Of a stretch of 64,000 nucleotides of DNA, positions 24,587-34,093 are shown in pieces (within the stretch, counting starts at the first letter, position 1; the number at the start of each line of letters is the position of its first letter). The notes under the pieces are model-generated. The model worked only from the letters and a program-made list of their open reading frames with translations, was not told where the DNA came from and did not search any database. This DNA is from Ancalomicrobiaceae bacterium (lineage in GTDB: Bacteria; Pseudomonadota; Alphaproteobacteria; Rhizobiales; Ancalomicrobiaceae), in NCBI GenBank assembly GCA_031291575.1, contig JARLIT010000052.1, positions 1 to 64,000 of the forward strand. The letters run 5' to 3'. The position numbers and the translations under genes are program-made.

Positions 24587-25609
24587 TCACCCTTTTCGGC
24601 CGCGCGGTCGCTGGACTGAGCCGCGGAACACGATGTCGACCGGCCAGATTTCCTGGTGGTCGGCAACGTTCGCACCTGTGCCCAGCGCCCGCGCCACCGA
24701 CTCGATGTGTTCGCCCGCCTTTCTCAGCGACGAGAACGTGGTCGTCAGCGGCGGCACCATGGTGGTCGGACGGATCGAGGGCACGCCGTCGTCGTGGGCA
24801 ATCAACGAGACGTCGGCCCCGATCGTCAGACCGAGATCGGCGACGGCTCGGCCGATCCCGAGGGCCGACAGCATCGACGAGCACAGCAGGGCGGTCGGCG
24901 GTTCGGCAAGCGACAGGATATCGTGGGCGAAACGGTAACTCGATTCCTCGGTCAGAATGCCCGATCGGAGATACGACGGCGGTGCGGACAGGCCGCGCGC
25001 TTCCAGCGCCCGGCGCCAGCCCGCTTCGCGGTCGGCGGCGAAATTGAGCCACGGCGTGGCGTTGATCAGGCCTATCCGGGTGTGGCCGAGATCGATCAGC
25101 AGATCGGTTGCCCGCTGAAACGCGCCGTCATTGTCGATATCGAGGTAGGCGTAGGGTTCGATACTGTTGGTTCGTCCGTGCAGGACGAAGGGCACCTTCA
25201 TGCTGCGGAGCTGATTGACGAGAGGCTCTTCCCGCATCGGCGACGACACAATGATGGCATCGACCGATTTCAGCCGGGCCATGCGCTGGATCGGATCGGG
25301 CTCGGCTTTAACCGGGATGATCAAGAGATCGGATTCGTTTTCGGTAATCCCGACCGCTAGGCCACTGAGGAATTCGGCGAACAGCGGATCGATGGACATG
25401 CTGTGACCGAACGGCAACGTCAGGCCGATGGTGCCGGTGCGCCCCAGCGCCAGCCGGCGCGCATTGGAGTTCGGATGATAGCCATGGGTGAGGGCGGCCT
25501 CGGCGACGCGCTTGCGCGTCTCTTCGCCCACCTCCGGATAGCCGTTCAGCGCCCGGCTAACGGTTGTCTGCGACAACCCGAGATGCTCGGCCAACTGCTT
25601 CAGGTTCAT
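24587..25609 (-). CDS. aglR: LacI-family repressor of the alpha-glucoside operon (AglR)
   Basis: 340 residues. The N-terminal LacI HTH (MNLKQLAEHLGLSQTTVSRALNGYPEV) and hinge helix (NSNARRLALGRTGT) are followed by a periplasmic-binding-protein-like sugar-sensing core. It is transcribed divergently from aglEFGAK, as in Sinorhizobium. Two copies of the palindrome TCAAAGCGCTTTGA lie in the intergenic region and are of the form LacI/GalR proteins bind. Expected action: repression of agl genes, relieved by trehalose, maltose, sucrose or a related glucoside. Autoregulation is likely, since one operator lies nearer its own start. Confidence 0.9.
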   Translation of the reverse strand: MNLKQLAEHLGLSQTTVSRALNGYPEVGEETRKRVAEAALTHGYHPNSNARRLALGRTGTIGLTLPFGHSMSIDPLFAEFLSGLAVGITENESDLLIIPVKAEPDPIQRMARLKSVDAIIVSSPMREEPLVNQLRSMKVPFVLHGRTNSIEPYAYLDIDNDGAFQRATDLLIDLGHTRIGLINATPWLNFAADREAGWRRALEARGLSAPPSYLRSGILTEESSYRFAHDILSLAEPPTALLCSSMLSALGIGRAVADLGLTIGADVSLIAHDDGVPSIRPTTMVPPLTTTFSSLRKAGEHIESVARALGTGANVADHQEIWPVDIVFRGSVQRPRGRKG

Positions 25610-25735
25610 GCGTATTTCTCCCTCCGACGACCGGGGACCGAGGGGCGTTCGTTGGCGCCGGAGCTTCGGCGGCTCCGATTCATGCGCGTTTTGGAGGCTG
25701 CCTTCTGCCAGAGAGGCAGCTCGGCGTCATCGTAC

Positions 25736-25749
25736 TCAAAGCGCTTTGA
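25736..25749. promoter_or_regulatory. AglR operator O1 (palindrome)
   Basis: Perfect 14-base palindrome TCAAAGCGCTTTGA, about 127 bases upstream of aglR. It is identical to the site at 25931, with 195 bases between centres, a spacing that would allow looping. The LacI-type half-site AAAGCG/CGCTTT is evident. Confidence 0.85.
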
Positions 25750-25898
25750 AAAATCGAGTGCCATTATTCCTGTCACAGTGTGACATCAATTCCTCATATG
25801 AATGCCGATCGTGTTCGTTTCACCATAAGGTTAGCCGAAATATTCGGCGACGCGACCGCCTGTCGCAGGCAGTTGAAGCGACAAAATCGCGCAGAGCC

Positions 25899-25944
25899 TT
25901 GACAGTGACAGGTGATCACGTCAATCTGTCTCAAAGCGCTTTGA
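25899..25944 (+). promoter_or_regulatory. aglE promoter candidate with AglR operator O2
   Basis: A consensus -35 hexamer TTGACA at 25899-25904 is followed, after 17 bases, by a weak -10 (CAATCT, 25922-25927). The perfect palindrome TCAAAGCGCTTTGA at 25931-25944 then lies where the transcript should start, a classic repression position. The operator is certain as a sequence; the promoter boxes are tentative. Confidence 0.65.
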
Positions 25945-26091
25945 AGCGGATATCAAACCGCAATGGCGTCTTGAGAGAGGGATCGCCGCATTCGTGCCGG
26001 GCCAACGTGTTGGACCTGGGTGGCTGGCGACTCCTGTCGCAGCGGCTAAGCCGCTTCGGTCAAAGACGAAGACAATCGGGAGGCAGTCACG

Positions 26092-27405
26092 ATGACATCC
26101 GAGATTTCCCATCAGTCGCATTCCGCCCGCAGAATCGCGAGCAGCGGCGCCGCGGCTGCTGCAGCCGTGCTGTTGTCCGGCCTCGCCCTGTCGGTGAGCG
26201 CGCAAGCGGTCGAAGTGTCGATCTCCTGCGGCGCAGTCGGCCAGGAGCTGAAATTCTGCCAGGAAGGCGTCGACGCCTGGGCGAAGAAGACCGGCAACAC
26301 CGTTAAGGTCATCTCCACGCCGAACGAGACCACCGAGCGTCTGGCGCTCTACCAGCAGATCCTGGCGTCGGGCACCGGCGATATCGACGTCATGCAAATC
26401 GACGTCATCTGGCCGGGCATCCTCGGCAACCACTTCATCGATCTGAAGTCCTATTCGAAGGGCGTCGAGGCCGATCATTTCAAGCCGATCATCGACAACA
26501 ACACGGTCGGCGGCCGACTCGTCGCCATGCCGTGGTTCACCGACGCCGGCGTGCTGTACTATCGCAAGGACCTGCTGGAGAAGTACGCTCTGAAGGCTCC
26601 GGCCACCTGGGAAGATCTGATCGCGGACGCGACCAAAATCCAGGAAGGCGAGCGCAAGGCCGGCAACGACAAGTTCTGGGGCTTCGTCTTCCAGGGCAAG
26701 GCCTACGAGGGGTTGACCTGCGACGCGCTCGAATGGGTCGATTCCTACGGCGGCGGCGCTCTCGTCGACGACAAGGGCAACATCACCGTCAATAACCCCA
26801 AGGCCATCGCCGCCTTCACCATGGTGGCCTCGCTCGTCGGCAAGATCTCGCCCGACGGCGTATTGAACTATGCCGAGGAGGAGGCCCGCGGCGTGTTCCA
26901 GTCCGGCAATGCCGCCTTCATGCGCAATTGGCCCTATGCCTGGTCGCTCGGCAACGGCGCCGACAGCCCGGTCAAGGACAAGATCGGCGTTGTGGCTCTG
27001 CCGAAGGGTGGCGATGCCGGCAAGGCGACTGGCTCGCTCGGCGGCTGGGAACTGGCCGTTTCCAAATATTCCAAGCATCCGGCCGAAGCCGCCGATCTGG
27101 TCATGTATCTGACCAGCAAGGAAGAACAGAAGCGGCGCGCCATCGGCGGCAGCTACAATCCGACGATCGCCGCGCTCTATAAGGACCAGGAGGTCTTGAC
27201 TGCGGTGCCGTTCTTTGGAGCGCTCTACGACACCTTCACCAACGCCGTGGCGCGTCCCTCCAAGGTCACCGGCACCAACTACAACAAGGTGTCCAACGCC
27301 TTCTGGAACACTGCCCACGACGTGCTCGCCGGCAAGCTGAAGCCCGCCGATGCGGTTGTCCAGCTCGAGAGCGAATTGAAGAAGATCAAGCGGTCCGGTT
27401 GGTAA
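26092..27405 (+). CDS. aglE: Alpha-glucoside ABC transporter substrate-binding protein AglE
   Basis: Periplasmic receptor, 437 residues, extracellular solute-binding family 1. A long N-terminal signal sequence (about 1-41) ends near VSAQA-VEVS. Mature motifs include [20 protein letters not shown] and [17 protein letters not shown], typical of trehalose/maltose/sucrose/glucoside receptors. The start is supported by GGGAGG eight bases upstream. It is the first gene of the agl operon and is separated from aglF by 443 bases containing two different REP hairpin clusters. In Sinorhizobium AglE binds sucrose, maltose and trehalose; the exact ligand here is inferred. Confidence 0.93.
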   Translation: MTSEISHQSHSARRIASSGAAAAAAVLLSGLALSVSAQAVEVSISCGAVGQELKFCQEGVDAWAKKTGNTVKVISTPNETTERLALYQQILASGTGDIDVMQIDVIWPGILGNHFIDLKSYSKGVEADHFKPIIDNNTVGGRLVAMPWFTDAGVLYYRKDLLEKYALKAPATWEDLIADATKIQEGERKAGNDKFWGFVFQGKAYEGLTCDALEWVDSYGGGALVDDKGNITVNNPKAIAAFTMVASLVGKISPDGVLNYAEEEARGVFQSGNAAFMRNWPYAWSLGNGADSPVKDKIGVVALPKGGDAGKATGSLGGWELAVSKYSKHPAEAADLVMYLTSKEEQKRRAIGGSYNPTIAALYKDQEVLTAVPFFGALYDTFTNAVARPSKVTGTNYNKVSNAFWNTAHDVLAGKLKPADAVVQLESELKKIKRSGW

Positions 27406-27468
27406 TCGGCCGGTCGGGGCGGGGCTGGGCAGGCCAAGCATCCTGCCCGCCCGCTGCACCAATGGTTC

Positions 27469-27549
27469 CGTCCTTGCGAGGCGAAGCCGAAGCAATCCAG
27501 AGTACTACAGTCCGGCTTTCTGGATTACTTCGCTTCGCTCGCAATGACG
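27469..27549. repeat. REP-like palindrome pair (family B) inside agl operon
   Basis: Inverted arms at 27469-27500 and 27520-27549 (CTTGCGAGGCGAAGC / GCTTCGCTCGCAATG), the same family as 22433-22507. It forms a strong stem just after aglE. Confidence 0.9.
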
Positions 27550-27595
27550 AATGAGATGAATGACCCTTCCGCCTGACCCGTCCGTCCAGTTGGGG

Positions 27596-27724
27596 TGTCA
27601 TCCCGGCGAAAGCCGGGATCCAATGCCGGTACAACGGGGCAGACTGGCGCAGCAAGATCGAACGTTTTCGCGCTGTCCTGCCCGGCGGAAAGGATAGTGG
27701 ATCCCGGCTTTCGCCGGGATGACA
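27596..27724. repeat. REP palindrome pair (family A) inside agl operon
   Basis: Copies at 27596-27622 and 27697-27724 in inverse orientation. With the family B pair at 27469 they fill most of the 443-base aglE-aglF gap (27406-27848), in which no gene is seen. Such stacked stem-loops usually raise binding-protein levels relative to permease. Confidence 0.9.
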
Positions 27725-27848
27725 CCGGTTGGAGAGAGCGGTCAACGATCAGGGCCGCCAGTATGGGACAAGCTCGTGCTGGACGCGGAATGAGCCGGCG
27801 AGCTTGGGATGCGCGGCAGCAATCGAGAACATGACAGGGGGGGAATCC

Positions 27849-28769
27849 ATGTCCGGCCGATCTGCACTGACGCGGGCACGCGTTCGAGCTGCCTGGAGCT
27901 TTCTCGCCCCCATGCTCATCGTGTTGGCGCTGGTGGCCGGCTGGCCGCTCGTGCGCACCATCTACTTCTCCTTCACCAACGCCAATCTCTCCGATCTCTC
28001 GAACGTGAAGTTCATCGGCTTCGAGAACTATCTCGCCGTCTATGACGGCGAATGGGCGGGGCTCCTCGCCGACGGCTACTGGTGGCGCGCCGTCGCCAAC
28101 ACCATCCGCTTCACCATCGTTTCGATCGCCCTGGAGACCTTTCTCGGCTTCGTCGTGGCGCTGGTGTTGAATGCCGAATTTTACGGCCGCGGCTTGGTGC
28201 GCGCCGCCGTGCTGATCCCCTGGGCCATTCCGACCATCGTCTCGGCCAAGATGTGGGGCTGGATGCTGCACGACCAGTTCGGCATCATCAACGACCTGCT
28301 GATGCGCCTCGACCTGATATCGGCGCCGATCGCCTGGACGGCGGACCCCAATATCGCCATGTGGGCGGTCATTCTGGTCGACGTCTGGAAGACCACGCCG
28401 TTCATGGCGCTGCTGATCCTCGCCGGCCTGCAGATGCTGCCGGGCGACATCTACGAGGCCGCCTATATTGACGGCGTTTCGCCCATCCGCGTGTTCTTCA
28501 AGGTGACGCTGCCGCTGGTGTGGCCGGCGGTGATGGTGGCGGTGATCTTCCGCGCTCTCGACGCCATGCGCATCTTCGACCTGATCTACGTGCTGACATC
28601 GAATACGCGCGAAACCGCCTCCATGTCGATCTATGCGCGCCAGCAACTGGTCGACTTCCAGGAAGTCGGCATGGGGTCGGCCGCTTCGACCCTGTTGTTC
28701 CTGGTGATCGCGCTATTCACCATCATCGCCATTTTCGTCGGCAAGGTGAAACTCGGGCAGGAGAGCTGA
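27849..28769 (+). CDS. aglF: Alpha-glucoside ABC transporter permease AglF
   Basis: MalF-type inner-membrane permease, 306 residues, six TM segments. The EAA loop reads YEAAYIDGVSPIRVFFKVTLP, the docking site for the AglK ATPase. It starts MSGRSALTRARVR at 27849 behind GGGGGG; a longer in-frame extension overlaps the REP cluster and is rejected. It is followed by aglG after 4 bases and forms the heterodimeric channel with it. Confidence 0.93.
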   Translation: MSGRSALTRARVRAAWSFLAPMLIVLALVAGWPLVRTIYFSFTNANLSDLSNVKFIGFENYLAVYDGEWAGLLADGYWWRAVANTIRFTIVSIALETFLGFVVALVLNAEFYGRGLVRAAVLIPWAIPTIVSAKMWGWMLHDQFGIINDLLMRLDLISAPIAWTADPNIAMWAVILVDVWKTTPFMALLILAGLQMLPGDIYEAAYIDGVSPIRVFFKVTLPLVWPAVMVAVIFRALDAMRIFDLIYVLTSNTRETASMSIYARQQLVDFQEVGMGSAASTLLFLVIALFTIIAIFVGKVKLGQES

Positions 28770-28773
28770 TGCA

Positions 28774-29607
28774 ATGAAACCGGCAAAACTCTTCGGCAGG
28801 ATCGCCTTCTATGCCCTCGTGGTGGCGATCGTGGTGTTCGCCGTCTTTCCGTTCTACTACGCTATTCTGACATCGGTGAAGTCCGGTCAGGCGATGTTCG
28901 AGATCTCCTATTGGCCGAAGAGCTTCGATCTGGCCAACTACATTGCGGTATTTCGCGAGCAGCCGTTTGCCCTCAACCTGATGAATTCGATCGTGGTCGC
29001 GGTCGCGGTGGTGGCGATCTCGCTGTTCCTCGGTGTGACCGCCGCCTATGCCCTCGGCCGCATCAACTTCCGCGGACGCGGCGTACTGCTGCTCACCGTG
29101 CTCGCCGTGTCGATGTTCCCGCAGGTGGCGGTTCTCTCCGGCATGTTCGAGCTCATCCGCTTCTTCGGCATCTACAATTCGCTCCCCGGCCTGGTGCTGT
29201 CGAACCTGATCCTGACGCTGCCGTTCACGGTCTGGGTGTTGACCACATTCATGCGGGAGCTGCCGAAGGAGCTGGAAGAGGCCGCCTTCGTCGACGGCGC
29301 CACGCCGTGGATCGTCGTCCGGCGGGTGTTCCTGCCGCTGATGTGGCCGGCCCTGGTGACGACCGGGCTGCTCGCCTTCATCGCGGCCTGGAACGAATTT
29401 CTGTTCGCCTTGACGTTCACACTCTCCAACGAAATGCGCACCGTGCCGGTCGCCATCGCGCTCATCACCGGTGCCAGCCAGCACGAACTGCCGTGGGGCA
29501 ACATCATGGCGGCCTCGGTCATCGTCACCTTGCCGCTCGTCGTGCTGGTTCTCATCTTCCAGCGGAAAATCGTGTCGGGCCTGACCGCGGGTGCGGTGAA
29601 AGGCTAG
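28774..29607 (+). CDS. aglG: Alpha-glucoside ABC transporter permease AglG
   Basis: MalG-type permease, 277 residues, six TM segments. The EAA motif reads ELEEAAFVDGATPWIVVRRVFLP. The length and the C-terminal ending (GLTAGAVKG) are typical of MalG-like subunits. It pairs with AglF. The 208 bases following it contain a pair of hairpin repeats before aglA. Confidence 0.93.
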   Translation: MKPAKLFGRIAFYALVVAIVVFAVFPFYYAILTSVKSGQAMFEISYWPKSFDLANYIAVFREQPFALNLMNSIVVAVAVVAISLFLGVTAAYALGRINFRGRGVLLLTVLAVSMFPQVAVLSGMFELIRFFGIYNSLPGLVLSNLILTLPFTVWVLTTFMRELPKELEEAAFVDGATPWIVVRRVFLPLMWPALVTTGLLAFIAAWNEFLFALTFTLSNEMRTVPVAIALITGASQHELPWGNIMAASVIVTLPLVVLVLIFQRKIVSGLTAGAVKG

Positions 29608-29614
29608 CGGAGCG

Positions 29615-29770
29615 AATTTGACATTTGAGTCCCAGCGAGTTGCGCGACAAAACTCAAATGTCAAATTAAAAGCTCCACTAGAATCAATGAGTTGCTAGTG
29701 GTTCTGGGACTCCGACATTTGCGTAAGTGCGTCGGCAAGTGGGAAGCAAATGTCGGAGTCGGACCACTAG
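29615..29770. repeat. Twin hairpin repeat between aglG and aglA
   Basis: The left hairpin has perfect 16-base arms AATTTGACATTTGAGT (29615-29630) and its complement (29651-29666). The right hairpin has 15-base arms GACTCCGACATTTGC (29708-29722) and the complement (29746-29760), enclosed by CTAGTGGT...ACCACTAG (29695-29702 and 29763-29770). Both share the core GACATTTG, so they look like diverged copies of one intergenic repeat. A fragment (TTGCTAGTGGT) recurs at 13144. Confidence 0.88.
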
Positions 29771-29815
29771 CCGGTCGCCAGAGTGGTCGAGCGACCGCAA
29801 TGACAGGGATCTTTC

Positions 29816-31474
29816 ATGAATAGCAAGACAGAGACATCAGGTGAGATCGTCGGCCGCGACCCCGACTGGTGGCGCGGCGCGGTGATCTACCAGATCTATC
29901 CGCGCAGCTATCAGGACTCAAACGGCGACGGCATCGGCGACATTGCCGGCATCGTTTCGCGCCTCGACTATGTCGCTTCGCTCGGCGTTGACGCCATCTG
30001 GCTGTCGCCGTTCTTCACCTCGCCGATGCAGGACTTCGGCTACGACGTCGCCGACTATTGCGACGTCGATCCGATGTTCGGCACGCTCGCCGATTTCGAC
30101 CGGCTGGTCGTGGAGGCGGAAAAGCGCGGCATGCGCATCCTGATCGACCTGGTCCTCTCCCATACCTCCGATCTGCATCCCTGGTTCAAGGAAAGCCGCG
30201 AGAGTGCCGACAACGGCAAGTCCGACTGGTACGTGTGGGCTGACGCCAAAGCGGACGGTACGCCGCCGACCAACTGGCTGTCGATCTTCGGCGGCTCGGC
30301 CTGGGAGTGGGACACCCGCCGCTGCCAGTATTATCTGCACAACTTCCTCACCACCCAGCCGGACCTCAACTTCCACAATCCAGCGGTGCAGGACGCAGTC
30401 CTCGACGTCGCTCGTTTCTGGCTCAAACGCGGGGTCGGCGGCTTCCGTCTCGATACGGTCAATTTCTATTTCCACGACAAGGAGTTGCGCGACAATCCCG
30501 CAGCTCCGGCGGGAACCGAAGTTTCGACCGTGCCGAAGTCGAACCCTTACGGCTTTCAGTTGCATCTCTACGACAAGAGCCGGCCGGAGAACCTGACGTT
30601 CCTCGAGCGGCTGAGGGGCGTGATGGACGAATTTCCCGCCATCACTTCGGTCGGCGAACTCGGTACCGACAATGACGTCTATGCTCTGACCGCGGCCTAT
30701 ACCGAAGCGGGCAAGCGGCTGCACATGGCCTATTCGTTCGATCTCCTCAGCCCGCGCAACACCGCCGGCCACATCCGCGCCGCGACGTCCGCGATGAACG
30801 ACGGAATCGGCTCGGGCTGGCCGAGTTGGGCCCTGTCGAACCACGATTTTGCCCGTGTCGTTTCGCGCTGGGGCCACGCTGCGGAGGCCGACCGTTTCGC
30901 GCCGTTGGGCTTGGCGCTTGTCGCCTCGCTGCGCGGCAGCCCCTGCGTCTACGAAGGCGAGGAACTCGGCCTCACCGAAGCCGACGTGCCCTACGACAAG
31001 CTGCAGGACCCCTACGGCAAACGCTTCTGGCCGGCGTTCAAGGGGCGCGACGGCTGCCGCACGCCGATGCCCTGGACTGCGGAAGGCCCGAATGGCGGCT
31101 TTTCCTCCGGCGAATCCTGGTTGCCGGTGGCGGCCGAGCATCTCGCCCGCGCGGTCTCCATCCAGGACGGCGTGCCCGGGTCGGTCCTCGAACGGGCGCG
31201 TACCTTCCTAAACTGGCGCAAGACCCAGACAGCGTTGCAGAAGGGCAGCATGCGCTTCCTCGACGTGCCCGAACCGCTGATCGCCTTCGAGCGGTCTTGG
31301 GGCAACGAAAGCGTGCTCGTCGTGCTCAACCTGTCGGGCGCGCCGGCGACAGCCGAAATCGCCGGGCTGCCGGCAGCCAGCGCACTTGAGGGGCACGGCT
31401 TTACCGGCGCCCACGTCCAGGATGGTAGCCTGACGCTGCCGGGCTTCGGCGCCTGGTTCGGACGGACGGAGTAA
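29816..31474 (+). CDS. aglA: Alpha-glucosidase, GH13 (AglA)
   Basis: Cytoplasmic GH13 alpha-glucosidase, 552 residues, hydrolysing imported sucrose, maltose, trehalose-like or isomaltose-type glucosides. A (beta/alpha)8 barrel with the four conserved GH13 regions is present. The catalytic nucleophile is Asp213 (GGFRLDTVNFY), the acid/base Glu281 (SVGELGTD), and the transition-state stabiliser Asp344 (LSNHDFAR). The N-terminal WWRGAVIYQIYPRSYQDSNGDGIGD is typical of the oligo-1,6-glucosidase/alpha-glucosidase subfamilies 17, 23 and 30. No signal peptide is present. It lies inside the agl operon between permease and ATPase genes, as in aglEFGAK of Sinorhizobium. Confidence 0.95.
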   Translation: MNSKTETSGEIVGRDPDWWRGAVIYQIYPRSYQDSNGDGIGDIAGIVSRLDYVASLGVDAIWLSPFFTSPMQDFGYDVADYCDVDPMFGTLADFDRLVVEAEKRGMRILIDLVLSHTSDLHPWFKESRESADNGKSDWYVWADAKADGTPPTNWLSIFGGSAWEWDTRRCQYYLHNFLTTQPDLNFHNPAVQDAVLDVARFWLKRGVGGFRLDTVNFYFHDKELRDNPAAPAGTEVSTVPKSNPYGFQLHLYDKSRPENLTFLERLRGVMDEFPAITSVGELGTDNDVYALTAAYTEAGKRLHMAYSFDLLSPRNTAGHIRAATSAMNDGIGSGWPSWALSNHDFARVVSRWGHAAEADRFAPLGLALVASLRGSPCVYEGEELGLTEADVPYDKLQDPYGKRFWPAFKGRDGCRTPMPWTAEGPNGGFSSGESWLPVAAEHLARAVSIQDGVPGSVLERARTFLNWRKTQTALQKGSMRFLDVPEPLIAFERSWGNESVLVVLNLSGAPATAEIAGLPAASALEGHGFTGAHVQDGSLTLPGFGAWFGRTE

Positions 31475-31528
31475 CAACGTTTGGCCCGGCCTGAAGTCAG
31501 GGGCGGGTTACGGTGAATTGCATAGGAT

Positions 31529-31570
31529 GTCATCCCCTCGACTGGCTCCGCCAGTCTCGCCGGGGATGAC
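31529..31570. repeat. Palindromic element between aglA and aglK
   Basis: GTCATCCCC...GGGGATGAC with an inner stem GACTGGC/GCCAGTC forms one continuous imperfect hairpin. It is a variant of family A with a longer, internally paired loop. Confidence 0.85.
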
Positions 31571-31629
31571 GCTGAACAATCGTTGAGCCATTCGTGGTTC
31601 AGGCAAGAACAGGAATGGGGGAGGAAGCG

Positions 31630-32724
<1,095 letters not shown>

Positions 32725-32736
32725 AGCCAAACCGCA

Positions 32737-32756
32737 TCCGGCGGACGTGCGCCGGA
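32737..32756. terminator. Hairpin between convergent aglK and dctD
   Basis: Arms TCCGGCG (32737-32743) and CGCCGGA (32750-32756) with a six-base loop lie in the 37-base gap between the two stop codons. It is probably a shared terminator; no T-tract is visible. Confidence 0.5.
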
Positions 32757-32761
32757 CAGAC

Positions 32762-34093
32762 TCACTTGCCGGACAGACCGTATTTGCGGATCTTGTCGAA
32801 CAGCGTGGTCTTGGCCATTTGCAGATCCTCGGCTGTACGGGCGAGGCTCATGCCGTTGCGCCTCAAGGCCTCCGAGATCAGCGTGCGCTCGAAGGCTTCC
32901 ATCGTCTCGGCCAGGGGCCGACCCGGTGTGGTGTCGACGATGCCGGCGGGCAAGCCTCCCTCGACCCCGAGCACCCAGCGGTCGGCCGCATTTCTCAGTT
33001 CGCGCACGTTGCCTGGCCATTGGAAGGACATCAGCGCCTGCAGCCGCTCGCTGTCGAGCCGCGGCGGCGGCCGGCCGTAACGTCTGGCGGCGAGCCCGGC
33101 AAAATGCTCGAACAACAGCCCGATGTCGTCGCGGCGTTCCCGCAGAGGCGGCAGCGGCAGGGTGGCGACGGCGAGCCGGTAATAGAGATCGGCGCGGAAG
33201 CGCCCCTCGTCGCTGAGCGCCTTCAGGTCTGCCTTGGTCGCGGCAATGATGCGGCAGTCGAGCGCGATCAGTTGGTTCGATCCGAGCCGCTCGATCGTCC
33301 GTTCCTGCAATACCCGCAATAGTTTGATCTGCATGGCAAGCGGCATGGACTCGATCTCGTCGAGGAACAGCGTGCCGCCGTTGGCGTGTTCGATCTTGCC
33401 GATGCGGCGCTTGGCGGCGCCGGTGAACGCCCCGATTTCGTGGCCGAAGATTTCGCTGTCGATCAATGATTCCGGCAGGCCGCCGCAATTGATGGCGACG
33501 AAATGGCCGTCCCGGCGCGGGCTCGCCTCGTGCAGGCAGCGCGCCACTAGTTCCTTGCCCGTCCCGGTTTCGCCCTGGATCAGCACGTCGGCCGATGTCG
33601 GCCCGAGGTCGGCGATGCGTCGGCGCACGATCTGCATGGCGGCGGAATGGCCGATCAGGTGCGCCGCGCTGCCGGCGCTCTCGTCGAGCTTTTCGCGAAG
33701 CTCCCGAACTTCCAGCACCAGCCGCCGCTTTTCCAGCGCCCGCCGCGTCACCTCGACGAAATGGGCCGAGGAAAACGGCTTCTCGATGAAATCCTGCGCC
33801 CCCTCCTTCATCGCCTGCACGGCGAGTTGGATGTCACCGTGACCGGTCATCAACACGACAGGCAAATCGGGATCGAGTGCGCGGATACGGCCCATCAGCG
33901 CCATGCCGTCCATGCCGGGCAGGCGGATATCGGTGACGACGACGGCCGGGCCGGTGTCGGTGACGGCCCTCCAGCCGGCTTCGGCGCTGTCGACCGCTTC
34001 GGCAGCGATGCCGTCGAGCTGCAGCGCTTGCCGGCAGCCGCGCTGGACCGCCGGATCGTCCTCAACGATCAGCACCTTCAGCTCATCCGACAT
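32762..34093 (-). CDS. dctD: C4-dicarboxylate response regulator DctD (sigma-54 activator)
   Basis: NtrC-type activator, 443 residues. Receiver (1-120) has phosphoacceptor Asp55 (VTDIRLPGMDG). The central AAA+ domain (about 145-370) has Walker A GETGTGKE, the sigma-54 contact loop GAFTGA and Walker B GTLFLDEIE. The C-terminal Fis-type HTH (about 400-443) reads ALRRNGMSLARTAEDLQMAKTTLFDKI. When phosphorylated by DctB it should activate dctA from the sigma-54 promoter at 37580-37594. Its ATG overlaps the dctB stop by one base (TAATG), so the two are translationally coupled. Confidence 0.95.
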   Translation of the reverse strand: MSDELKVLIVEDDPAVQRGCRQALQLDGIAAEAVDSAEAGWRAVTDTGPAVVVTDIRLPGMDGMALMGRIRALDPDLPVVLMTGHGDIQLAVQAMKEGAQDFIEKPFSSAHFVEVTRRALEKRRLVLEVRELREKLDESAGSAAHLIGHSAAMQIVRRRIADLGPTSADVLIQGETGTGKELVARCLHEASPRRDGHFVAINCGGLPESLIDSEIFGHEIGAFTGAAKRRIGKIEHANGGTLFLDEIESMPLAMQIKLLRVLQERTIERLGSNQLIALDCRIIAATKADLKALSDEGRFRADLYYRLAVATLPLPPLRERRDDIGLLFEHFAGLAARRYGRPPPRLDSERLQALMSFQWPGNVRELRNAADRWVLGVEGGLPAGIVDTTPGRPLAETMEAFERTLISEALRRNGMSLARTAEDLQMAKTTLFDKIRKYGLSGK

